A stretch of 9,285 bases of DNA from assembly GCA_964517355.1 (NCBI GenBank), contig CAZFCK010000194.1, positions 1 through 9,285 on the forward strand, written 5' to 3'. The number at the start of each line of letters is the position of its first letter. Position 1 is the first letter of the stretch. Below the pieces are notes generated by a model. That model made no database searches, was not told the DNA's origin, and saw nothing but the letters and a program-made list of their open reading frames with translations. The position numbers were made by a program, and so were the translations under genes. Origin of the DNA: CAZFCK01 sp964517355. Lineage in GTDB: Bacteria; Desulfobacterota; Desulfovibrionia; Desulfovibrionales; Desulfovibrionaceae. This document shows, piece by piece, positions 1-5,984 of the stretch.

Positions 1-22
1 TTGGAAATTGTTTCAGGGGAGA

Positions 23-37
23 GCCTTGTTTCAAGGC
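23..37. other. Small perfect hairpin downstream of the hom operon
   Basis: A six-base stem (GCCTTG / CAAGGC) with a TTT loop lies about 160 bases past the hom stop codon. No clear T-run follows on either strand, so it is not a convincing terminator alone. It could be part of the 5' or 3' region of a gene outside the window. Bases 38-107 hold nothing else I can recognise. Confidence 0.3.
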
Positions 38-107
38 GAAAATGCGCTAGAAAAACGGTAAAACAGTAAAACGTCCACCCCGTCGAAGTATTGAAAAGGG
101 AAGACCG

Positions 108-141
108 AGGGGAAAAACCTCCAGTGTGAGGTTTTCCCCTT
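108..141 (-). terminator. Hairpin terminator after the alaC-hom operon
   Basis: AGGGGAAAAACCT (108-120) pairs with AGGTTTTCCCCT (129-140) across an eight-base loop, with one bulged base. It lies about 55 bases past the hom stop. On the minus strand the stem is followed by a pyrimidine-rich stretch ending in TTTT, which fits an intrinsic terminator, though the T-run is interrupted. Its arms and flank resemble the hairpins at 5301-5352 and 9147-9207, so it is probably a member of the same gene-end repeat family. Confidence 0.6.
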
Positions 142-194
142 GGATTCCCATGATGGTATAGTCATCCCACATCGCACGGCAAGGGATGCTGCGA

Positions 195-1493
195 TCAAAA
201 GATTCTGTAATGCATGATGGGAGCCAGGGGCAGTCCTGATTTCTCAATATGCCGCATGGCTGCATGCACGTTGCGCGCGCTGGCCTGGTGCGTGAGGAAC
301 ACGATGGGCACACCCTCGCCGGTATCGTGTCCTTTTTGCACGACCTGAGCCAGGCTGATGTCGTGATCGGCCATGATACCGCCGACATCGCGCATCACGC
401 CGGGGCGGTCGGGCATTTGCAAGCGCAGGTAATGTCTGGAAACCGCGTCTTCAAGGTCGAAGATGGCGGCTTCGGGCAAGGCCTGGTCCACAAACCCGAG
501 GTTGTTGGGACGGCGCCCCTGCGCGATGGCCGCAACGTCCGCCAGCACGGCGCTGGCTGTGGGCAGGTCGCCCGCGCCGTAGCCGTAGAGCATGATGGGG
601 CCGGCGTTGCCTTCGATCCTAACGGCGTTGAACGAGCCGTTGACGGAAGCCAGGAGGTATTCGTTGGGGATAAGGCAGGGGAAAACACCCGCCTCGATGC
701 GCCCGTCGATTATCTGGGCCTGTGCGATCAGCTTAATGGTGTAGCCGAATTCCCGTGCGTAGGCGATATCCATGGGTTTGACCACGCTGATGCCTATGAC
801 GGGGAGTTTCTCATAGGGGTAGTGCTGGCCGAAAGCGAGCTGAATCAGCAGGATCAGCTTATGGGCCGCATCGTGGCCTTCCACGTCCAGCGTCGGGTCC
901 GCTTCTGCGTAGCCCTTTTTCTGGGCCTTGGAGAGCGCCTCGGAGAATTCCATGTCGTGCTGCGACATCTGCGTGAGGACAAAATTCGCCGTACCGTTGA
1001 GAATGCCCATGATTTTCAGGACGCGGTTGGCGGCCAACCCTTCCTTGATGGTGGAAAGGGTGGGAATGCCGCCGGCGACGCTGGCTTCAAACCCCACATG
1101 CAAGCCTTTTTCCAGGGCCAGCGGAAAGATCTCGTCGCCGTGCTCGGCGAGCAGGGCCTTATTGGCAGTGACGACGTGCTTGCCGTTTTGCAGGGCCTTG
1201 ATGATGAGATCCTTGGCAAGTCCCGTACCGCCGATAAGCTCGACAAAGACATCAACCTCGGGGTCTTCGGCCAGCTTGGAGGCGTCCGTGAAAAATCTCG
1301 CTCCCAGGGGTTGGACCAGAGTTTTTTTCCATTCACTGCGCGCGGCGGCGGCAGTGAGGACGATGTCGCGGCCCGTACGGGCGCGGATGAGGTCGGCATT
1401 TTCGCACAAGAGTTGGATAACTCCGCCCCCTACGGTGCCTATGCCCGCCAGTCCGAGACGCAAAGGCTTGCTTTTAGGGTCAACTGCAACCAC
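195..1493 (-). CDS. hom: Homoserine dehydrogenase with C-terminal ACT domain
   Basis: Catalyses NAD(P)H-dependent reduction of aspartate semialdehyde to homoserine in the cytoplasm, the branch point to threonine and methionine. Seen: a Rossmann nucleotide-binding loop GLAGIGTVGGG (about residues 14-24), the conserved ANKALLAEHGDEIF stretch, GTANFVL, and the family signature KKGYAEADPTLDVEGHDAAHK with its catalytic-site acidic residues and lysine. The last 80 or so residues (RPGVMRDVGGIMADHDISL and onward) form an ACT domain, which in this family usually gives feedback inhibition by threonine. Length is 432 residues, normal for the monofunctional enzyme without aspartokinase. I chose the GTG at 1493 because AGGAGG sits five bases upstream and the protein then begins just before the Rossmann strand. 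An in-frame ATG at 1553 would add 20 residues inside alaC and lacks such support. The gene overlaps alaC by 14 bases, so translation is probably coupled. Confidence 0.95.
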   Translation of the reverse strand: MVAVDPKSKPLRLGLAGIGTVGGGVIQLLCENADLIRARTGRDIVLTAAAARSEWKKTLVQPLGARFFTDASKLAEDPEVDVFVELIGGTGLAKDLIIKALQNGKHVVTANKALLAEHGDEIFPLALEKGLHVGFEASVAGGIPTLSTIKEGLAANRVLKIMGILNGTANFVLTQMSQHDMEFSEALSKAQKKGYAEADPTLDVEGHDAAHKLILLIQLAFGQHYPYEKLPVIGISVVKPMDIAYAREFGYTIKLIAQAQIIDGRIEAGVFPCLIPNEYLLASVNGSFNAVRIEGNAGPIMLYGYGAGDLPTASAVLADVAAIAQGRRPNNLGFVDQALPEAAIFDLEDAVSRHYLRLQMPDRPGVMRDVGGIMADHDISLAQVVQKGHDTGEGVPIVFLTHQASARNVHAAMRHIEKSGLPLAPIMHYRIF

Positions 1494-2676
1494 ATCCACC
1501 TCCTGAAAAGACTTTTTTAATGCCGCGTACAGCCTGATTTGTGCGGTGGGCATTTTCTATAAGGGCAAAACGGACATGATCGTCGCCGTAGTGGCCGAAA
1601 CCCAGGCCGGGTGAGACCGCCACGTGACCTTCCGTGAGCAGAAGTTTGGAAAATTCCACCGAGCCCATATGCTTGAATTCGTCAGGGATTTCAGCCCAGA
1701 CAAACATGGTGCCCTTTGGCGGTTCAATGTTCCAACCTGCGCGGCAGAGCCCTTCCACAAGCACGTCGCGCCGTTGCCGGTAGGTATCGACGATTTCATG
1801 CACGCAGTCCTGGGGGCCGTTGAGCGCCACGATGGCCGCGATTTGGATGGGCTGGAAAATGCCGTAGTCCAAATAGCTTTTAATGCGGGTGAGGGCATGC
1901 ACCATTTCGCGGTTGCCGCAGCAAAAGCCGACACGCCAGCCGGCCATGGAATAGCTTTTGGAAAGCGAGAAAAATTCCACGCCGACATCTTTGGCGCCTT
2001 TGGCCTGCAGGAAGCTGGGAGGTTCATAACCGTCGAAGGCCAGGTCTGCATAGGCGAAATCGTGGATGACCATCATATCGTGCTCTTTGGCGAAATCCAC
2101 GATTTTTTGGAAAAATTCGATGTCCACCACCTGGGTGGTCGGGTTGTGGGGATAGGAAATTATCAGGAGTTTCGGCTGCGGCCAAGTCTGCTTTGTGGCC
2201 AGAAGCAAATCCTCAAAAAAGTCGCGCCCTTTGCCGATGGGAATACGGCGGACGTCTGCGCCTGATATGATGGATGCGTAAGGATGGATGGGGTATGCCG
2301 GATCCGAAGCAAAAACGACATCGCCGGGCGAAAGCATGACAAGCGCCAGGTGCGAAAGGCCTTCCTTGGCGCCCATTGTCACAATGGCTTCCGTATCGGG
2401 ATCAAGAGAGACGTCATACCGACGGTAGTACCAATCGCAGATTGCCTTGCGCAGGTTCGGGATGCCCCGCGACATGGAATAGCGATGGTTGACCATCTTT
2501 TGGGACGCCTCCACGAGTTTGTCCACGATGTGCTGCGGCGTGGCCAAATCCGGATTGCCCATGCCCAGGTCCACGATGTCCACATTTTGCCGCCGCAGTT
2601 TCATCTTCAGGTCGTTAACCACACTGAAGACGTATGGTGGCAAGCGTCTTAGCCTCGCGAATTTTTCGTCGCTCAT
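1480..2676 (-). CDS. alaC: AlaC-like class I/II PLP aminotransferase (alanine/glutamate type)
   Basis: A fold-type I pyridoxal-phosphate aminotransferase of 398 residues. The N-terminus (RLPPYVFSVVNDLKMKLRR, then DLGMGNPDLATP) closely matches my memory of E. coli AlaC (YfdZ), which makes alanine from pyruvate and glutamate. Visible active-site elements are NP in GMGNPD (41-42), the YPHNPT segment (N178), HDFAYAD (D206, Y209), the Schiff-base lysine K240 in SLSKSYSMAGWR, R248, and the substrate-carboxylate arginine R369 in HVRFALIENAHR. ATG 2676 is preceded by AAGGAG at a rather long ten-base spacing. It is first in an operon with hom. The pairing could mean a broader amino-acid role, so the substrate is inferred from family resemblance only. 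The tail SGGGCGCS is odd: the DNA encoding it also carries the Shine-Dalgarno of hom. Confidence 0.85.
   Translation of the reverse strand: MSDEKFARLRRLPPYVFSVVNDLKMKLRRQNVDIVDLGMGNPDLATPQHIVDKLVEASQKMVNHRYSMSRGIPNLRKAICDWYYRRYDVSLDPDTEAIVTMGAKEGLSHLALVMLSPGDVVFASDPAYPIHPYASIISGADVRRIPIGKGRDFFEDLLLATKQTWPQPKLLIISYPHNPTTQVVDIEFFQKIVDFAKEHDMMVIHDFAYADLAFDGYEPPSFLQAKGAKDVGVEFFSLSKSYSMAGWRVGFCCGNREMVHALTRIKSYLDYGIFQPIQIAAIVALNGPQDCVHEIVDTYRQRRDVLVEGLCRAGWNIEPPKGTMFVWAEIPDEFKHMGSVEFSKLLLTEGHVAVSPGLGFGHYGDDHVRFALIENAHRTNQAVRGIKKVFSGGGCGCS
1499..1504 (-). promoter_or_regulatory. Ribosome binding site of hom, inside the alaC coding end
   Basis: AGGAGG on the minus strand, five bases before GTG 1493. 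It fixes the start of hom and lies within the alaC codons for SGGG, upstream of the alaC stop (1480-1482). A ribosome finishing alaC passes over this site. Confidence 0.8.
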
Positions 2677-2724
2677 ACCCCGTATTCTCCTTGCGTCTAG
2701 ATATTTTTAAATAAGGAAAAAGGA

Positions 2725-2753
2725 ATAGTAATAGTGCGGTCCTCTGCTGTCAA
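2725..2753 (-). promoter_or_regulatory. Sigma70 promoter of the alaC-hom operon
   Basis: On the minus strand TTGACA (2753-2748) is separated by exactly 17 bases from TACTAT (2730-2725). The -35 is a perfect consensus and the -10 matches four of six positions. The predicted transcript starts near 2718, giving a leader of about 42 bases before ATG 2676. No leader peptide or attenuator is visible in so short a leader. Confidence 0.75.
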
Positions 2754-2946
2754 AGGCTTTGAAGCGCGTACCGTCTTGTATGAGAGAGCTTTTTGGGGGG
2801 CAAATGGACATACCGTCGCGCATGTGGTAAAATGTAAAATGACGCAGCTGGTTCTCTTTAGAGAAGTTTTTTTGGGGGGGAAACATTTTTACACTCTGGC
2901 TTTTTTGCGCCGCATCGCGTGGATTGCATGAAAGCTTGGCCGTTCG

Positions 2947-2965
2947 GCGGGAAGTGCCTTCCCGC
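2947..2965. other. Perfect eight-base-pair hairpin
   Basis: GCGGGAAG (2947-2954) and CTTCCCGC (2958-2965) flank a TGC loop. No T-run follows on either strand. Function unknown; it could be a processing or structural element. Confidence 0.4.
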
Positions 2966-3044
2966 TCTGCCGCCGCTAGCCGCAAGGAGAACAACGGCCG
3001 CTGCTCACGCTTTCCGCTGTAAGACATATTTCCCTCCCCCCATT

Positions 3045-3107
3045 TAGAGCGTTTAACGCTTGAAATGATCGCTTAGCGGCGGGTAAAGCCCGCCTGCAAT
3101 CATTTCA
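3045..3107. repeat. Palindromic repeat, copy 1 (compound hairpin)
   Basis: TGAAATGAT (3061-3069) pairs with ATCATTTCA (3099-3107), enclosing a second stem GGCGGG / CCCGCC with a short loop (about 3077-3093). The left part, 3045-3076, aligns with the minus strand of 9227-9269: both share TAGAGC, then ACGCTTGAAA, then CGCT and AG. This suggests a dispersed, non-coding repeat family in this genome. Confidence 0.55.
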
Positions 3108-3222
3108 CGGCAAAGATTTGCAAGCTAATTTTTGCGGATCCTTTCAACTTTTTCAAAGTGTAAATGCTCTGGCGAGATGTGCAGGACACGCTCCAACAAC
3201 AGAATCTGGCAGGTTTGGGTCA

Positions 3223-3804
3223 ATGATGTCCCAGAATGGGAATAGTGCGCCGGAGGACCCCCCCCGGCAGGATGACGGGCTCGATGCCGATATAAAAACT
3301 TCCGCGGCCTTGCCTACGTTGCACGGATTGTTGCGGTGCGCTCTGGTCGTATTGTTGGTGCTTACGCACACCTTGACGTTTATGGCCGGATATTATTTTG
3401 CATTGCTGCAGGGCGATACACGAGGAAAGAGCCCTTACGACGCGCCGTTGCCTGTGCCTAGAGCGGAAAAACGCTTACCCAGGCAAGGGAATGACTTTGA
3501 TGAAGCGTCACAGGCCAACGCCCTGTTGAGTCTGATGGTTGATAACCCCGGCTGCAAGATCTACGTGTTGCGGTTCAGCAAGGGCATAGAGCGGTACGTG
3601 CTTCAGGCCGACCTGTCGGCTCAGGTCCTTATCCGCGAGGTCGTGATGCCAGACGGCTCCGGATGGGTCGATCAATGGCAGGGGGACGTGCTTGGGCGTT
3701 TACGTAATGGGGCGGCCGGAGTTTCATTCGATCACATGGATACAGGAGTGCGTCTTCCCCACCATAGAACTGTGCAGCGTGTGTTGCAGTCTTCGCCGCC
3801 CTGA
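3223..3804 (+). CDS. Hypothetical single-pass membrane-anchored protein
   Basis: I do not recognise the family. The 193-residue protein has a hydrophilic N-terminus rich in D, P and Q (residues 1-33), one clear hydrophobic span (about 36-62, LLRCALVVLLVL through MAGYYFALL), a proline- and charge-rich linker (64-95), and a globular-looking C-terminal part (about 100-185) containing KIYVLRFSKGIERYVLQADL and a glycine-rich SGWVDQWQGDVLG segment. With no cleavable signal, an N-in/C-out topology with a periplasmic domain is likely but inferred. The start is uncertain: the tandem ATGs at 3223/3226 have only a weak GGCAGG upstream, and the frame is open back to a TTG at 3118. A run of eight Cs (3258-3265) lies about 12 codons after the start. 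It is monocistronic, convergent with the cyclase-family gene. Confidence 0.65.
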   Translation: MMSQNGNSAPEDPPRQDDGLDADIKTSAALPTLHGLLRCALVVLLVLTHTLTFMAGYYFALLQGDTRGKSPYDAPLPVPRAEKRLPRQGNDFDEASQANALLSLMVDNPGCKIYVLRFSKGIERYVLQADLSAQVLIREVVMPDGSGWVDQWQGDVLGRLRNGAAGVSFDHMDTGVRLPHHRTVQRVLQSSPP

Positions 3805-3853
3805 ACGCGCCGTTCTTTTTGTGCGCAGGGCTCCCCATAAAGGTTTTCCCTCC

Positions 3854-3875
3854 GGGCATTCTTCGCCTTTTTTTT
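3854..3875 (+). terminator. Possible terminator between convergent genes
   Basis: An eight-T run (3868-3875) follows a weak GGC/GCC stem, about 50 bases after the 3223-3804 gene. The stem is poor. The placement and T-run support a terminator more than the fold does. A five-base-pair stem TCTTT / AAAGA (3884-3896) next to the stop of the leftward gene may serve that strand. Confidence 0.35.
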
Positions 3876-3900
3876 GATTGTGGTCTTTGATAAAGAGACT

Positions 3901-4551
3901 TCAAGCCCTGTCCGCAAGAAGCAATGCCCGTACGGGCGCCGCTTCAGCCTGGGCGATTTTGAGAGGCGCGCATATCAGGGTATAGACGCCGGGTTCCACA
4001 TGCGCGAGGCAGAGGCCTTCGAGAATGAGGATGTCCGCGGCCAGCAGCGTACGGTGAACGGGAAAATTCCGCGCTGCGGAGTCCTCGATGCTGCAATAGT
4101 CTATGCCTACCAGGGCGATGCGCATATCTCGCAGCAATTCGGCCGCGGAAGTGTGCAGCGCAGTAAAATCATTACGAAACGCTCCGGAAGTCGCAATGCC
4201 GCGCCGTGAGTTGGATGTTTTGAGCAAGAGCGCCCCCCCAGGTGCGAGCTTGCCTGCAGTGTGTTCCAGATCTTCGGCCCGTAAGGCTATGGGGGCGGGT
4301 TCATTTGTTTCAACGACAAGAGCCGGCAATACGAACGTATTGATGGGGTAATCGCGCCCCCGCTTCCCATGAGCAAAAAAATGGGAAGGATAATCGATAT
4401 GTGTCCCGTGATGGGAAGAGAATGTAAGTTCCGCAACTTCGCAAGTAGAATCGTCCAACGATGAGGCGATGTTGCGTGAATAGACGGGGTCGCCGGGGAA
4501 AAGGACCCCTTGTCGTTCCATCTCTACACTGATATCTATGACAACGGCCAC
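3901..4551 (-). CDS. Cyclase / kynurenine-formamidase-family metal-dependent hydrolase
   Basis: Belongs to the cyclase superfamily that includes KynB-type arylformamidases and other amide or lactone hydrolases. Seen in order: the N-terminal IDISVEMERQGVLFPGDP signature, the metal-binding motif HHGTHIDYPSH (H47, H51, D53, H57), and the C-terminal GIDYCSIED...H166...E178GL block that supplies the other conserved His and Glu. Length is 216 residues, usual for the family. No signal peptide is seen, so it is probably cytoplasmic. I chose GTG 4551 because GGGAGG ends five bases before it; a GTG at 4557 would overlap that ribosome site. No tryptophan-degradation genes are adjacent, so the substrate cannot be named. 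It is divergent from fur (91 bases between starts), which raises the possibility of shared control. Confidence 0.85.
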   Translation of the reverse strand: MAVVIDISVEMERQGVLFPGDPVYSRNIASSLDDSTCEVAELTFSSHHGTHIDYPSHFFAHGKRGRDYPINTFVLPALVVETNEPAPIALRAEDLEHTAGKLAPGGALLLKTSNSRRGIATSGAFRNDFTALHTSAAELLRDMRIALVGIDYCSIEDSAARNFPVHRTLLAADILILEGLCLAHVEPGVYTLICAPLKIAQAEAAPVRALLLADRA

Positions 4552-4556
4552 TTGCA

Positions 4557-4562
4557 CCTCCC
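4557..4562 (-). promoter_or_regulatory. Ribosome binding site deciding the cyclase-family start
   Basis: GGGAGG on the minus strand, five bases before GTG 4551. It excludes the upstream GTG at 4557, whose first base lies within this site. Confidence 0.7.
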
Positions 4563-4591
4563 GAGAAACGGTTTTTATGACAGCCTGATTG

Positions 4592-4609
4592 GATTCTGCT
4601 ACGTGAATC
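4592..4609. promoter_or_regulatory. Inverted repeat in the cyclase/fur divergent region
   Basis: GATTC and GAATC flank an eight-base spacer, in the 91-base gap between the two divergent starts. Its size and position fit a dimeric regulator site. It does not match the Fur consensus. No strong -35/-10 pair was found in this gap for either gene; TTGGAT with CGAAAT at 18 bases is the best rightward candidate and is weak. Confidence 0.3.
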
Positions 4610-4642
4610 TCGCGAAATGGTAAACAATAGCGTGGAGCATGA

Positions 4643-5083
4643 ATGGACGATCCTCAGAAAGTATTTACTGCGTATCTGCGCCGACACGGAAATAAACTCA
4701 CTCCGCAGCGTGAGTTGATTCTGGATGTATTTTTGAAAATGGGGGGGCATCCAGCGCCCGAAGAACTGTATAACGAAGTGAAAAAGCGCGATCATTCGGT
4801 GGGCCAAGCCACAGTGTACCGTACGTTGAAGCTTTTTTCCGAAGCCGGTATCGCCAAGGAACTGCATTTCGGCGACGGCCTCACCCGTTATGAACACAAA
4901 TTGGGGCAGGAGCACCACGATCATCTTATTTGCGATCGCTGCGGCAAAAAGATTGAAGTGGTGGATCCCGAAATCGAACATTTGCAGGAAGTCCTGGCCA
5001 ACAAACACGGATTTTTACTCACGGGCCACCGCATGTACCTCTATGGATTGTGCAGCGATTGCCGCAAGAGGGAATTCGAGTAA
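4643..5083 (+). CDS. fur: Ferric uptake regulator, Fur family
   Basis: A DNA-binding metalloregulator that represses iron-uptake genes when loaded with Fe2+. The 146-residue protein has the N-terminal winged helix (LTPQRELILDVFL at 19-31; recognition helix in VGQATVYRTLKLFSEAGI, 53-70), then the dimerisation domain with the Fur hallmark HHDHLICDRCGK (91-102), and a C-terminal CSDC (137-140). C97/C100 and C137/C140 are positioned as a four-Cys structural zinc site. H91-H94 is the region that binds regulatory metal. The HHDHLIC form favours true Fur over PerR or Zur. The start ATG 4643 has GGAG five bases upstream. Its likely target is the Fur box at 5986-6000. I see no good Fur box in front of fur itself. 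A run of seven Gs (4741-4747) occurs at residues 33-35. Confidence 0.93.
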   Translation: MDDPQKVFTAYLRRHGNKLTPQRELILDVFLKMGGHPAPEELYNEVKKRDHSVGQATVYRTLKLFSEAGIAKELHFGDGLTRYEHKLGQEHHDHLICDRCGKKIEVVDPEIEHLQEVLANKHGFLLTGHRMYLYGLCSDCRKREFE

Positions 5084-5149
5084 TTATTAATCCTACATTC
5101 AGGCTTAAAAAAAAGAATGAAGTCGCGGCCTTTCGCGCCCGCACGACGA

Positions 5150-5166
5150 CCAGGGGAGGCCCCTGG
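5150..5166. other. Seven-base-pair hairpin downstream of fur
   Basis: CCAGGGG and CCCCTGG around an AGG loop, 67 bases past the fur stop. It lacks a T-run, so it is at most a weak or processing 3' end for fur. Confidence 0.4.
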
Positions 5167-5300
5167 ACGCCGGAAAAGCGACTGTTCGGAAAGTCGAATT
5201 GATGGAGCGTGTTTTCAAAGTAAAACGATTTGGGAAGTCCGTTTCACAAAGAAACATCAAAAATCTGAACCATAGATTCCAACTTTTCAAAATTGGAAAG

Positions 5301-5352
5301 TTTGGGAAGGGGAGAGCGCAAGAGGGAAAACCTTTTTCAAAGGGTTCCCCCT
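5301..5352. repeat. Gene-end hairpin repeat, copy 2
   Basis: An imperfect hairpin (5323-5352) made of AGGG...AACC(TTT) and AAAGGGTT...CCCT arms with a TTC loop, preceded by a G-rich flank. It aligns well with the minus strand of 9147-9207 (shared TTTGG, AAGGGG, AACCTTTTTCAAA, GGTT, CCCCC) and less well with 88-141. Likely a terminator-derived or 3'-stabilising dispersed repeat. Confidence 0.55.
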
Positions 5353-5409
5353 TTCGCACTTTCTTTTCATAAGCAATTTTGAAGCAAATCGATGAGAACG
5401 ACCGCTGCC

Positions 5410-5436
5410 CCGGGGTTTTTTTCCCCGGCTTTCTTT
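5410..5436. terminator. Hairpin with T7 loop, possible terminator
   Basis: CCGGGG (5410-5415) and CCCCGG (5423-5428) flank a TTTTTTT loop, followed by CTTTCTTTC. The pyrimidine-rich tail gives weak support for termination of rightward transcription coming from fur, before the promoter at 5469. Confidence 0.4.
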
Positions 5437-5468
5437 CGATTAAAGTCCCCAAGGGATGGGACCGATCA

Positions 5469-5497
5469 TTGCCATGTTTGGGATACTGACTTACTAT
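5469..5497 (+). promoter_or_regulatory. Sigma70-like promoter of the small secreted protein gene
   Basis: TTGCCA (5469-5474), 17 bases, TACTAT (5492-5497). Each hexamer matches four of six consensus positions, at ideal spacing. Predicted start near 5504, giving a leader of roughly 160 bases. No good Fur box overlaps it. Confidence 0.55.
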
Positions 5498-5503
5498 CTG
5501 TTT

Positions 5504-5650
5504 GAGAAACTTTGCAAAGCTGGCCGCATTCCTGTTTCCGCGCCAGCCTTTGGGGCAAGTGGTTCTATGGGATGCAGGCCTGAATGCAAGGACATTGCCT
5601 GGCCGACCTCGGTTTGCTTCGGCTAGGGAAGTATCTTTATTATCGCTAAG
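5504..5650 (+). promoter_or_regulatory. Structured 5' leader RNA
   Basis: Three hairpins can form in order. HP1: 5515-5552, GCTGGC / GCCAGC extended by AAA / TTT past one bulge, about ten pairs. HP2: 5575-5601, CAGGC...AATG loop CAAGGA CATT-GCCTG, nine pairs with a three-base bulge. HP3: 5602-5623, GCCGA / TCGGC. HP2 and HP3 are directly adjacent. I do not recognise a known riboswitch class. The leader ends at a strong AAGGAGG. Confidence 0.4.
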
Positions 5651-5654
5651 GAGG
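5648..5654 (+). promoter_or_regulatory. Ribosome binding site deciding the start at 5663
   Basis: AAGGAGG lies eight bases before GTG 5663. The in-frame GTG at 5654 overlaps this site and so cannot be the start it serves. Confidence 0.75.
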
Positions 5655-5662
5655 TGGAAACT

Positions 5663-5944
5663 GTGAACACCGTATGCCGCGTGACCATGGCCATAGTCAT
5701 TTTGGGGCTGTGCGTTGCGCAGTCAATGCCCGCGTCGGCAAAAGTGTTGCGGTATCAAACTCCGTTTGAACGGCCAGATGGCCCACAGAGGGCGGATCGG
5801 AATCGGGGTGCCGGCGCCCGTGGAGATGTGCGCGGCCAGGAAGAGCAAAAAACTCCCATGACGCCTCCTGTCCAGTCCCCTGGTGATGACCGTTCGCCCC
5901 AGCGTTTCGATAGCTACGAGGAAAAATGGTACGACCGTATGTAG
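5663..5944 (+). CDS. Small secreted hypothetical protein
   Basis: No family recognised. The 93-residue product starts with a typical signal peptide: a hydrophobic core VTMAIVILGLCVAQ (about residues 7-20) and a likely signal peptidase I site after SMPASA (about residue 26). The mature part (about 67 residues) is very hydrophilic, rich in R, D, P, Q and G, with no Cys, and looks mostly disordered except for an aromatic, acidic C-terminal end (FDSYEEKWYDRM). It is presumably periplasmic in a Gram-negative host. The gene has its own promoter and folded leader, and ends 96 bases before feoA with a weak terminator between. A link to iron uptake is suggested only by position. It contains no obvious metal-binding motif. 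Confidence 0.65.
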   Translation: MNTVCRVTMAIVILGLCVAQSMPASAKVLRYQTPFERPDGPQRADRNRGAGARGDVRGQEEQKTPMTPPVQSPGDDRSPQRFDSYEEKWYDRM

Positions 5945-5965
5945 CGAGGTAATCACGCTTTTTTT
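5943..5965 (+). terminator. Weak intrinsic terminator after the small secreted protein
   Basis: AGCG (5943-5946) and CGCT (5956-5959) form a short stem with a nine-base loop, directly followed by seven Ts (5959-5965). The stem is short, so some read-through into feoA is plausible. Confidence 0.4.
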
Positions 5966-5984
5966 GATATTGCGATCGAGATAC

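Larger units (their letters stand above)
2754..3222. other. Intergenic region between alaC promoter and the 3223 gene
   Basis: About 470 bases with no supportable gene. Short open frames here lack ribosome sites and recognisable protein features. It contains two purine/pyrimidine tracts (T5G6 at 2790-2800; T7G7 at 2867-2880), a tandem heptamer TAAAATG (2828-2841), a small hairpin (2947-2965) and a palindromic repeat (3045-3107). Some of this may be upstream control for the divergently transcribed alaC-hom and 3223 genes. I could not pick out a convincing promoter for the rightward gene. Confidence 0.5.
5084..5468. other. Intergenic region after fur
   Basis: About 385 bases with no supportable gene. 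It contains an A8 stretch just after fur, a seven-base-pair hairpin (5150-5166), an AT-rich hairpin TTCCAA / TTGGAA (5277-5298), a copy of the gene-end repeat (5301-5352) and a T-loop hairpin (5410-5428). The 115-codon minus-strand open frame covering much of it has no recognisable protein features and runs through these hairpins. Confidence 0.5.

Noticed and set aside
249..1520. 423-codon open frame on the plus strand opposite hom
   Set aside because: It is the mirror of a clearly coding gene with strong codon bias, lacks a ribosome site, and its translation shows no recognisable domain.
1624..2265. Plus-strand open frame opposite alaC
   Set aside because: Shadow of the conserved aminotransferase; no independent support.
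2707..3027. Open frames on both strands between alaC and the 3223 gene
   Set aside because: Composition is unlike protein, they run through the promoter, homopolymer tracts and hairpins, and no convincing ribosome site is present.
4552..4642. Possible Fur box for autoregulation of fur
   Set aside because: The best stretch (TGATTGGATTCTGCT) matches only the first few consensus positions and lacks the symmetry.
5105..5452. 115-codon minus-strand open frame after fur
   Set aside because: It reads through three hairpins including a dispersed repeat and gives a low-quality, basic, aromatic product with no motif.
5504..5650. Known riboswitch class in the leader
   Set aside because: The hairpin order and conserved loops of the metal, cobalamin, SAM or lysine classes were not recognisable.
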